The notes under the pieces: generated by a model
Database searches by the model: none
What the model saw: the letters and a program-made list of their open reading frames with translations, nothing else
What the model was told of the DNA's origin: nothing
Translations under genes and position numbers: made by a program
NCBI GenBank assembly: GCA_910584845.1
Contig: CAJUDH010000018.1
Location: forward strand, 1-64,000
DNA from: an uncultured Lachnospiraceae bacterium
GTDB lineage: Bacteria; Bacillota; Clostridia; Lachnospirales; Lachnospiraceae
Length of the DNA: 64,000 bases
Reading direction: 5' to 3'
Shown here: one piece after another, positions 26,432 through 33,932 of the stretch
Position numbering within the stretch: position 1 is the first letter of the stretch
How the letters are laid out: every line of letters starts with the position of its first letter

Positions 26432-27724
26432 CTATTTTTCAAACCGCACCCGGACCGAATTGGCATGGGCCGTCAGCCGTTCTGCTTCTGCAAAAGCTTC
26501 AATATCTTTGTGGGCTGACTCAAGCGCCTCTTTGGAATAGTAAATAATGCTGGATTTTTTTACATAGTCGTCCACCCCCAGGGGGGAGAAAAATTTCGCC
26601 GTCCCATTGGTGGGAAGCACATGGTTGGGGCCTGCAAAATAGTCCCCCAAAGGCTCCATGCTATATTCCCCCAGGAAAATTGCCCCTGCATTCCGGATTT
26701 TTGCCATCACCTCAAAGGGGTTGCGGGTTACAATCTCCAAATGCTCTGACGCGATCTCATTGGCCGCGTCTATGGCATCTGCCATGGAATCCGCCACCAG
26801 GATATACCCGTAATTTTCCAGGGACTTTTTAAGGATTTCCCGCCGGGGAAGGACCTGCACAAACCCCTTTGCCTCCTTTGATACCTTTTGGGCCAGCTCC
26901 ATGCTGGTGGTTATCAAAACCGCGCTGGCCAGTTCGTCGTGCTCTGCCTGGGACAAAAGGTCTGCCGCCACATATCGGGGATTGGCGCTGTCATCGGCCA
27001 GCACCAGGATCTCGCTGGGCCCGGCTATGCTGTCAATGCTTACATGCCCGTAGACAGCCTTTTTTGCCAGCGCCACGAAAATATTGCCGGGCCCGGCTAT
27101 TTTGTCTACCCGTGGGACCGATTCCGTCCCAAAGGCCAAAGCTGCAACCGCCTGGGCCCCCCCCACCTTATAGCTTTCCGTAACGCCTGCCAAATGGGCC
27201 GCCGCCAAAGTCACCGGGTTTACTTTTCCGTCCTTGCCCGGAGGCGTCACCATCACAATCCGGGGAACCCCCGCCACTTTGGCCGGAATTATGTTCATCA
27301 GCACAGAGGATGGGTATGCCGCCTTCCCTCCCGGCACATACACCCCCGCACTGGCCAGGGGGGACACTTTCTGCCCCAGTATGGTGCCGTCCGGTTTGCT
27401 GTCAAACCAACTGTACCGTTTCTGCTTTTCATGGTATTCCCGGATATTGGCCATGGATTTTTCCATTACCCGGAGCAAAGCCGGGTCTACCAGGGAGAGG
27501 GCCTCCCGGACCTCCTCCTGGGCCACCCGGATCTGCCCCGCCTCCAGCTTTACCCCGTCAAATTTCTCCGTATATTCCAAAAGCGCCTCGTCTTTGCGGC
27601 TTTTCACGTCCTCTACGATTTCCTGGACAGTGGCTTCATAGCCGCTGTAATGGTTTGGATCCCGTTTTAACAAATTGGCAAGGATGTCCTGCCTGCTTTG
27701 CTCGTCCAGCCTGATAATCCTCAT
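26432..27724 (-). CDS. hisD: Histidinol dehydrogenase
   Basis: HisD oxidises histidinol twice to histidine with NAD and zinc. The 430 residues show the full family sequence, including VPGGKAAYPSSVLMNIIPAKVAG-type active-site region split here as VPGGKAAYPSSV, the KIAGPGNIFVALAKK loop, QAEHDELASAVL, and ASEHLEIVT with zinc-binding His. The ATG at 27724 has GAGGAGG upstream; an upstream in-frame extension overlaps hisG and is rejected. It follows hisG by 17 nt. Confidence 0.97.
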   Translation of the reverse strand: MRIIRLDEQSRQDILANLLKRDPNHYSGYEATVQEIVEDVKSRKDEALLEYTEKFDGVKLEAGQIRVAQEEVREALSLVDPALLRVMEKSMANIREYHEKQKRYSWFDSKPDGTILGQKVSPLASAGVYVPGGKAAYPSSVLMNIIPAKVAGVPRIVMVTPPGKDGKVNPVTLAAAHLAGVTESYKVGGAQAVAALAFGTESVPRVDKIAGPGNIFVALAKKAVYGHVSIDSIAGPSEILVLADDSANPRYVAADLLSQAEHDELASAVLITTSMELAQKVSKEAKGFVQVLPRREILKKSLENYGYILVADSMADAIDAANEIASEHLEIVTRNPFEVMAKIRNAGAIFLGEYSMEPLGDYFAGPNHVLPTNGTAKFFSPLGVDDYVKKSSIIYYSKEALESAHKDIEAFAEAERLTAHANSVRVRFEK

Positions 27725-27741
27725 ATTTTCCTCCTCGGGGC

Positions 27742-28383
27742 CTACCCCTGCACCAGCTGCTTCATTCTCTGTATAACCTGCGTAATCCGTTGGTTCTCCC
27801 GCTTCATGCTTACCTGGTTCACTACCATCCGGGCCGACAGCGGGCATACCTCTTCCAGCACTTCCAGCCCATTCTCCCGCAAGGTTGACCCCGTCTCGAC
27901 AATATCCACAATCACCTCAGCCAGCCCCACGATAGGCGCCAGCTCAACAGAGCCGTTGAGCTTGATAATCTCCACCGTCTGATGTTTTTTATTGTAAAAA
28001 TAATCTTTGGCGATCGCGGGGTACTTGGTCGCTACCCGGATCATCTCGTGGTGCTTCAAATATTCCCTTGCCTCTTTGGGCCCGCACACGCACATCCGGC
28101 AGCGCCCCATCCCCAGGTCCAGCACTTCATAAAGCTTACGCCCTTCTTCCAGGACCGTATCTTTCCCCACAACCCCCACGTCCGCGGCGCCGTATTCCAC
28201 GTAGGTCGGCACATCGCTTGCCTTGGCCAGGAAAAACCGGACCTTTTGCTCCTCATTGGTAAAAATCAGCTTTCTGGAATTTTTGTCTTTCATCTCTTCA
28301 CAGGGAATGCCGGCCTTTTCAAACATTTTCAGGGATTCAGCCGCCAGCCTGCCCTTAGCCAGGGCAAAGGTCAAATATCTCAT
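27742..28383 (-). CDS. hisG: ATP phosphoribosyltransferase catalytic subunit, short form
   Basis: HisG catalyses the first step of histidine synthesis, joining PRPP to ATP. At 213 residues it is the short form that lacks the regulatory C-terminal domain and needs HisZ. Motifs include LAKGRLAAESLKMFEKAG, DVGVVGKDTVLEEG and the PRPP loop VDIVETGSTLRENGL. The start at 28383 is chosen because AAGGA lies about 10 nt upstream; an in-frame ATG 18 nt earlier has no ribosome binding site. It begins about 22 nt after hisZ. Confidence 0.96.
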   Translation of the reverse strand: MRYLTFALAKGRLAAESLKMFEKAGIPCEEMKDKNSRKLIFTNEEQKVRFFLAKASDVPTYVEYGAADVGVVGKDTVLEEGRKLYEVLDLGMGRCRMCVCGPKEAREYLKHHEMIRVATKYPAIAKDYFYNKKHQTVEIIKLNGSVELAPIVGLAEVIVDIVETGSTLRENGLEVLEEVCPLSARMVVNQVSMKRENQRITQVIQRMKQLVQG

Positions 28384-28405
28384 CGCTTTTCCGTCCTTCA
28401 TTTTT

Positions 28406-29671
28406 CTATTCTGAAAAATACCCTTCGGTATTTAGCATCCTCACCTGCCCGCTTTCCACCTGGTACTCCGCCACCTGCCCCCCTTCGCCAGGCAGATACA
28501 AAAGCAGCCTCATCTGCTGCCGCATGGCATAGGACACGTAGTCCATTACCGAATGCCCGGCGGGCTTCCGAACCATCTGCACGGCTTGCCCTCCGGCCCG
28601 GAAATGCTTTGCCAGGCCCATCGCTTCCTTCCTGGCCCCCGGCTCATATAGCACCATCCGGTCCACCATGTCCACTTGCGTCGCAATTTTTTGACGAGAA
28701 AGGGCCTGCATCAGCCGGTCCACCACAATGGCGAACCCCACCGCCGGCGCGTCTTTGCCAAACTGCATCAGCAGCTTGTCATAACGCCCCCCCGTTACCA
28801 GGTACTCCCCCATGCCATAAGTGTATGCCTTAAAAATAATTCCCGTATAATAGGAATATTTGCTAAGCATCCCCAGGTCGTAGGACACATAGCCCCCCAG
28901 CCCGTACCCGTCTAAAATCTCCTGCACCCGCTCCAGCCGGCCAATGGCACGCAACGCCCTTTGGTTTGACGTCATAGACCTGGCCAGCCGGATTTGCCCT
29001 ATATCCCCAAAAAGTTCCGGCAGTTTTAAAAACGCCTGCTTATGCCTTTCCGGCATGGCCTGGCCTGTCAAAAGCTCCTCTACGCCAAAATAATTTTTAT
29101 TCTCAATCAGCTCCCTTAGCTGTTCTTGGGTATCCGCGTTAAGCCCTGCCTCTTCCACCAGCCCACGGTAAAATTCCACCTGCCCCAGTTCCACCTGGAA
29201 TTCCTGCAATCCGGTGGATTTCAACGCGTCGATAACCATGGCAACCATCTCCGCATCCCCATCGCTGGAATCATCCCCAATGAGTTCCACCCCGGTCTGG
29301 GTGGCCTCATTAAGCCTGCCCTGATAACTGGCGGCGTTCAGATAAGTAGCCCCCAGGTAGCAAAGCCGCAAAGGCCCTGCCTCATCCATAAAATATTTCG
29401 CCACACACCGCGCTATGGATGGCGTCATATCCGGCCGCAGCACTAAAGTGTTGTTCTCCCGGTCAAATAACTTGTACATCTCCCGGCTTCCTGCGCTTCC
29501 CCTCTCCTCCTTAAAAATGTCAAAAAACTCGAAGGTCGGCGTCTCGATATCCTGATACCCATACAAATGGAAAATTTTCCGGATCCGGCCTTCTACCGCC
29601 AGCTTCCTGGCACACTCCTTTGCATAAATGTCCCGCACCCCTTCCGGGGTATGCAGCAACTGCCTCCCCAT
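28406..29671 (-). CDS. hisZ: ATP phosphoribosyltransferase regulatory subunit (HisRS-like)
   Basis: HisZ is a catalytically inactive histidyl-tRNA synthetase relative that forms a hetero-octamer with short HisG and senses histidine. The 419 residues show HTPEGVRDIY, TPTFEFFDIF, the class II motif 2 region (RLCYLGATYLN), and motif 3 (VTGGRYDKLL, AVGFAIVVDRL). A class II anticodon domain typical of true HisRS is not apparent. The start at 29671 has GGAGGG upstream. It is the first gene of the his operon, behind a consensus promoter and a terminator-like leader hairpin. Confidence 0.94.
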   Translation of the reverse strand: MGRQLLHTPEGVRDIYAKECARKLAVEGRIRKIFHLYGYQDIETPTFEFFDIFKEERGSAGSREMYKLFDRENNTLVLRPDMTPSIARCVAKYFMDEAGPLRLCYLGATYLNAASYQGRLNEATQTGVELIGDDSSDGDAEMVAMVIDALKSTGLQEFQVELGQVEFYRGLVEEAGLNADTQEQLRELIENKNYFGVEELLTGQAMPERHKQAFLKLPELFGDIGQIRLARSMTSNQRALRAIGRLERVQEILDGYGLGGYVSYDLGMLSKYSYYTGIIFKAYTYGMGEYLVTGGRYDKLLMQFGKDAPAVGFAIVVDRLMQALSRQKIATQVDMVDRMVLYEPGARKEAMGLAKHFRAGGQAVQMVRKPAGHSVMDYVSYAMRQQMRLLLYLPGEGGQVAEYQVESGQVRMLNTEGYFSE

Positions 29672-29773
29672 GCCTATCCCTCCGTTCTGTAGGTGGTATA
29701 TCCGCCGTAACCGGCGCTTTTCCCGCGCGGCCGAAAAGCCTTTTCCGGTGGATACCCACTGCAATCTGCATTC

Positions 29774-29794
29774 AAAAAACCGGGGCCGCCCGGC
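29774..29794 (-). terminator. Terminator-like hairpin in the his operon leader
   Basis: On the minus strand CCGGG/CCCGG form a 5-bp all-GC stem with a 4-nt loop followed by six T, about 40 nt after the predicted start point. A three-codon ORF (ATG AAA AAG TAG) ends just before it. It could be an attenuator; no T-box sequence or histidine-rich leader peptide was seen. Confidence 0.45.
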
Positions 29795-29835
29795 TACTTT
29801 TTCATGGTAAAGTGATAACTTAATAACGCATTATG

Positions 29836-29864
29836 ATTATAGGATAAGGCGCCCCACTTGTCAA
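29836..29864 (-). promoter_or_regulatory. Promoter of the his operon
   Basis: On the minus strand a perfect TTGACA (29864-29859), a 17-nt spacer and a perfect TATAAT (29841-29836) lie about 165 nt before hisZ. It is the best sigma-A consensus in the window. Confidence 0.9.
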
Positions 29865-30022
29865 TCTTTGATTTACCCCTGAAAGCCTACGCCTTTTGTT
29901 TATTATTAGAATTTTTAATAAATGCAGTGATTGTCTTACCGATACCAGATATGATACACTCTCCCTATGCAAACCCCATTACTGAAACTACTATTTCATT
30001 CATAATCTGGAGGATAATACAA

Positions 30023-31480
30023 ATGGGCGGATTTTTTGGCGTCACCTCAAGGGAAGACTGTGTCATGGACCTGTTTTTCGGAACAGACTACCACTCCCAT
30101 TTGGGGACCCGCCGAGGCGGCATGGCCGTTTACGGCAAAAGCGGTTTCCAAAGAAGCATCCACAATATCGAAAATTCTCCGTTCCGCACCAAGTTCGAAC
30201 GGGATGTGGAAGAGCTGTCAGGCAATTCCGGCATCGGGTCCATTTCCGACAACGAACCGCAGCCGCTGCTCATCCAGTCCCATCTGGGAAGTTATGCCAT
30301 CGTTACCGTAGGGAAAATCAACAACGAAAGCGAATTAATCCGGCAGGCTTTTGAAAACGGCCATATCCATTTTATGGAGATGTCCGGAGGGCGGATCAAC
30401 GCCACAGAGCTGACCGCCTCCCTTATTAACCAAAAGCAAAGCCTGGTAGACGGGCTCCTTTATGCCCAGGAGGCCATCCAGGGGTCCATGTCCATCCTTC
30501 TGTTGACGCCGGAAGGCATATATGCCTCCCGGGACCGGTATGGGCGCACCCCGGTGATCGTCGGCAAAAAAGAAGGCGCCTATTGCGTGGCTTTTGAAAG
30601 CTTTTCTTACCTCAATTTAGGATACCACGACTGCACCGAGCTTGGCCCCGGGGAAATCGTATTGGTCAACCCGTCCGGGGTACAATCCCTAAGCCCCCCA
30701 CGGGCAGAAATGAAAATCTGCTCCTTTTTATGGGTATATTACGGTTACCCCACCTCCTCCTATGAAGGCATAAACGTAGAAGAAATGCGGTACCGTTGCG
30801 GCCAGATTTTGGCCCAACGGGACTTATCCCCCTGTGAAAGCTGCGAAAATTGCCCCGGGCACCCTACGGGCAACGCCATCCTCCCGGATATTGTCGCTGG
30901 CGTCCCGGACTCCGGCACCGCCCACGCCATCGGGTATGCCAACGAGTCCCGGATCCCTTTTGCCCGGCCTTTTATCAAATATACGCCCACCTGGCCCCGC
31001 TCTTTTATGCCACAGAATCAAAGCCAGAGGAATTTAATTGCCAAAATGAAGCTGATTCCGGTTGATGCACTGATCCGGGGCAAAAGCCTGCTGCTTATTG
31101 ACGACTCCATTGTCCGGGGCACCCAGTTAAGGGAAACCACGGAATTCCTGTACCAAAGCGGCGCTACGCAAGTCCATATCCGCCCTGCATGCCCGCCGCT
31201 GCTGTTTGGCTGCAAATACCTGAACTTTTCCCGCTCCACTTCGGAACTGGATTTAATTACCCGCCGGGTTGTCCGGGAACGGGAAGGCGACCATGTGCCC
31301 AAAGGGCTTTTGGAAGACTATGCGAACCCTGACAGCAAAAACTATGGGGAAATGTTGGAAGAAATCCGCAAACAGCTGAATTTTACTTCCCTGAAATATC
31401 ACCGGCTGGATGACCTTGTCCGTTCTATTGGCCTTCCGGCCCATAAACTTTGCACCTACTGCTGGAACGGGAAAGAATAA
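30023..31480 (+). CDS. PurF-like amidophosphoribosyltransferase homologue lacking the catalytic N-terminal Cys
   Basis: The 485-residue protein has the two-domain layout of glutamine PRPP amidotransferase. There is an Ntn-type glutaminase domain (GTRRGGMAVYGK, about 25-37, and RDRYGRTPVIVG) and a PRTase domain with the PRPP loop LLLIDDSIVRGTQL. Iron-sulfur-type cysteines are retained in RPACPPLLFGC and the C-terminal LCTYCW, and there is an extra CESCENC insertion. The residue after Met, a catalytic Cys in PurF (MCG), is Gly here (MGGFFGV). Start 30023 has GGAGG 9 nt upstream. It is divergent from hisZ. It may use ammonia or have a different role; true PurF may be elsewhere. Confidence 0.85.
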   Translation: MGGFFGVTSREDCVMDLFFGTDYHSHLGTRRGGMAVYGKSGFQRSIHNIENSPFRTKFERDVEELSGNSGIGSISDNEPQPLLIQSHLGSYAIVTVGKINNESELIRQAFENGHIHFMEMSGGRINATELTASLINQKQSLVDGLLYAQEAIQGSMSILLLTPEGIYASRDRYGRTPVIVGKKEGAYCVAFESFSYLNLGYHDCTELGPGEIVLVNPSGVQSLSPPRAEMKICSFLWVYYGYPTSSYEGINVEEMRYRCGQILAQRDLSPCESCENCPGHPTGNAILPDIVAGVPDSGTAHAIGYANESRIPFARPFIKYTPTWPRSFMPQNQSQRNLIAKMKLIPVDALIRGKSLLLIDDSIVRGTQLRETTEFLYQSGATQVHIRPACPPLLFGCKYLNFSRSTSELDLITRRVVREREGDHVPKGLLEDYANPDSKNYGEMLEEIRKQLNFTSLKYHRLDDLVRSIGLPAHKLCTYCWNGKE

Positions 31481-31481
31481 G

Positions 31482-31542
31482 CCCGGCAGGGGCGGGGTTT
31501 CCTGTGGGGTGTTTGGCCCTGCAAAACCCCGGCAGGGGCGGG
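31482..31542. repeat. 15-nt GC-rich direct repeat between convergent genes
   Basis: CCCGGCAGGGGCGGG occurs at 31482-31496 and 31528-31542. Between them CGGGGTTT (31493-31500) can pair with AAACCCCG (31524-31531), so transcripts of both convergent genes could form a hairpin here, though neither side has a T tract. Confidence 0.5.
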
Positions 31543-31547
31543 CTGTG

Positions 31548-32024
31548 TCATCGGCGGCCTTTTTGCCGCCAAAGCTTAGCCCCTTCCAAACATTTCTGTA
31601 TCAATTCCTGTATTATAGGATATGCTTTCCAGCCGATCCAGGTTCCCAATGTGTTTAAAATCAAGTCGTCCAGTTCGGATACCCCCGTCCCAAACAAGTA
31701 CTGCATCCCCTCAATTGCGAAAGAAAGGGCAAACCCCCATACAATAGCTTTCCGGCCTTTGCCCGGGTTCCACCGGATGCGCAAAAACACGCCAAAGGGC
31801 ACAAACCAGGCCATATTCCCTACAAACAGGTAAAGGAACCGCCACCACCTTTTTTGCGCCAGCAAAGGGATATATCCGGTAAAAAAAGACAGGTTCAACG
31901 TCCCGCCTCCAAACAGGTGGTCCAGGCTGAAGTTGTGGCGGAACACGGTGATCCGCAGCAAGGCAGCCAGATATACCGCAAAAAGCGCCACCTTTGCCCT
32001 GTTTCTATTTTTTCCCCCGTCCAT
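31548..32024 (-). CDS. VanZ-like membrane protein
   Basis: The 158-residue membrane protein has the VanZ-family pattern: four hydrophobic segments, GNMAWFVPFGVFLR, and the conserved LSFAIEGMQYLFGTGVSELDDLILNTLG split across two helices. VanZ itself contributes to low-level teicoplanin resistance, but most chromosomal family members have no assigned function. The ATG at 32024 has GGAGG close upstream; an in-frame ATG 39 nt earlier lacks one. It follows the uracil permease gene by 47 nt and closes the clpS-clpA-recU-uraA run. Confidence 0.85.
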   Translation of the reverse strand: MDGGKNRNRAKVALFAVYLAALLRITVFRHNFSLDHLFGGGTLNLSFFTGYIPLLAQKRWWRFLYLFVGNMAWFVPFGVFLRIRWNPGKGRKAIVWGFALSFAIEGMQYLFGTGVSELDDLILNTLGTWIGWKAYPIIQELIQKCLEGAKLWRQKGRR

Positions 32025-32071
32025 GGCCACCTCCAAGATTCCATAAGAATTTTCAGGCTGCAATGATTGTG

Positions 32072-33349
32072 TTATTGCCCTTCATCCTGGCCGGAACGTC
32101 CCGACGGTTCCGGCGAATCCAGAAAATGGAAAACCAGGCTAAGGGCCATACCTACCACGCAGGCCAATACCATACCGCTAAGCTGGATATTGCCCACCTT
32201 AATGGCAATGCCGGATAAACCGGCCACAAAGATCACGGAAGTCAGCGCCTGGTTCCTGGGTTTTCCGAAATCCACCCGGGAATCCACTAAAATCCTCAGA
32301 CCGGAAGTCCCAATCATGCCATATAGCAAAAAAGATATGCCCCCGATAACCGGGCCGGGTATGGTGCTGATCAGCGTGGACAGTTTCCCCACAAAAGAAC
32401 AGACCAAAGAAAGCACTGCCGCGCCTGCGATCACATGCACGCTGTACACTCCGGTCATAGCCATAACCCCGATATTTTCCCCATAAGTGGTGGTGGGGAC
32501 GGAACCTAAAAAGCCGGAAACCATGGTGGAAAAATTATCTCCGAATAAGCTGCGGTGCAGCCCCGGGTCCTTAAGTAGGTCCCTGCCTACAATTTTGCTG
32601 GTAACCACCTGATGGCCGATATGTTCCGACGCGATAACTAAAATTACCGGCAGGATAATCGCAATGGCTTCCGGGTCAAACTTAGGCATGGTAAACTGGG
32701 GGAGGGCAAACCAGGGGGCCGCCGCCACCTCGGAAAAGCCGACCATACCACAGGCAATTGCCGCTATATACCCGGCAATCACGGCAATCAGGATCGGGAT
32801 AATAGACAAAAACCCCCGGAACAAAACGGAGCCGAATACGGCAAACCCCAGGGTCACCAAAAACACCGCTAAATTTTTCAAGTCCACTGCCTCGTCCAGC
32901 AGGCCTGCCGTATTGGCGGCAGAAGCGGAAAGCTCCAGGCCAATCAGGGCTACCACCGGGCCCATGGCCGCCGGCGGAAGTACCACGTCAATCCAGCCTG
33001 TACCGAACCGGTAAATCAAAAGCGCCAGGATACAGCCCAAAAACCCCACTGCCACAAATCCGCCCAAGGCATATTCATACCCCCATTGGGCATTGGCGAT
33101 CACCACCCCTGCCGGGGCTAAAAAAGCAAAGCTGGAACCCAGGTAGGCAGGCGCCTTCCCCTTGGTTATAACAATGAACATCAGCGTCCCCACGCCGTTC
33201 ATAAACAGCACAATGGCCGGGCTGATGCCAAAAAGGAACGGCACCAGTACCGACGCCCCAAACATGGCAAACATGTGCTGGACGCTAAGGGGCACCAGCA
33301 TTTTAAAAGGTACTTTTTCCTCCACCTGTATAATCCTTCTCGTTCCCAT
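32072..33349 (-). CDS. uraA: Uracil/xanthine permease, NCS2 family
   Basis: A 425-residue inner-membrane nucleobase:cation symporter with about 14 hydrophobic segments. Family features include the N-terminal LVPLSVQHMFAMFGAS, AYLGSSFAF, and the VASEHIGHQVVTSKIVGRDLL motif that carries the substrate-binding Glu. The closest named relatives are UraA/PyrP uracil permeases, so uracil is the likely substrate. It is 52 nt after recU. No PyrR-type attenuator was seen in that short gap. Confidence 0.93.
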   Translation of the reverse strand: MGTRRIIQVEEKVPFKMLVPLSVQHMFAMFGASVLVPFLFGISPAIVLFMNGVGTLMFIVITKGKAPAYLGSSFAFLAPAGVVIANAQWGYEYALGGFVAVGFLGCILALLIYRFGTGWIDVVLPPAAMGPVVALIGLELSASAANTAGLLDEAVDLKNLAVFLVTLGFAVFGSVLFRGFLSIIPILIAVIAGYIAAIACGMVGFSEVAAAPWFALPQFTMPKFDPEAIAIILPVILVIASEHIGHQVVTSKIVGRDLLKDPGLHRSLFGDNFSTMVSGFLGSVPTTTYGENIGVMAMTGVYSVHVIAGAAVLSLVCSFVGKLSTLISTIPGPVIGGISFLLYGMIGTSGLRILVDSRVDFGKPRNQALTSVIFVAGLSGIAIKVGNIQLSGMVLACVVGMALSLVFHFLDSPEPSGRSGQDEGQ

Positions 33350-33401
33350 AAACCCACCTTTCTGTCCTTTCCAATCCCAATCTTGTCCATCTTTTCAGTA
33401 G

Positions 33402-33932
33402 TCATCTCCGCTCCAGGTCCATCTGCAGCGCCTCCAGGTAATGTATTAGTATATCCCTGTGGGCCCGCACCCGCAGGCTTTTGTCCACCTCTTCATAAGT
33501 AAAGCTTTTCCTGCCGCCATCCTGCATCCGCTGCCAAAACCGGTGCAGGTCTGCAAACGGAATATAATAAATTTCATCCTCGGCCGTAAAATGCAGCAAG
33601 ATAAAGGCAACCCCCCCCTGCCCCTCAAAAGCCTCCATAAAACGGATCTGGTGCCCGTGGACGTTCTGCAGGGGGAATGTCTTTACCGCGCACTCCTTTG
33701 CGTCAAAGCAAACCGGGATGCCCTGCACCGCGCCTATATAATCCACGGTACTCTTCTGGTCAAAATAGGCCAGGGTAATGTGGCGGCTTTCCTTATCAAT
33801 TGCAATCGGGGTAATAGGCGTAGGGATTTTTTGGATCAGCGCCAGCTTTTTCTCCCGGTATTGTTCGTTGCTGTAATTAATCATGTCCTCCAGCGTGGAC
33901 CCGCGCAGGCCCCTGCTTTTCCAAGTCCCCAT
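33402..33932 (-). CDS. recU: Holliday junction resolvase RecU
   Basis: RecU is the Gram-positive endonuclease that cleaves Holliday junctions. The 176 residues show RGSTLEDMINYSNEQY, the catalytic STVDYIGAVQGIPVCFDAKE (Asp, Glu, Lys of the nuclease core) and FPLQNVHGHQIRFM. The start overlaps the 3' end of the clpA gene by 56 nt, so translation is probably coupled. RecU is more often paired with a penicillin-binding protein gene in Bacilli; this clp context is different. Confidence 0.93.
   Translation of the reverse strand: MGTWKSRGLRGSTLEDMINYSNEQYREKKLALIQKIPTPITPIAIDKESRHITLAYFDQKSTVDYIGAVQGIPVCFDAKECAVKTFPLQNVHGHQIRFMEAFEGQGGVAFILLHFTAEDEIYYIPFADLHRFWQRMQDGGRKSFTYEEVDKSLRVRAHRDILIHYLEALQMDLERR

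Noticed and set aside
28780..28800. G7 tract in hisZ as another phase-variable site
   Set aside because: The frame is continuous through the tract and motif 3 of the protein is intact on both sides.
29672..29835. T-box riboswitch before hisZ
   Set aside because: No AGGGTGGNACCGCG-like T-box sequence or specifier-loop architecture was found; only a small hairpin is visible.
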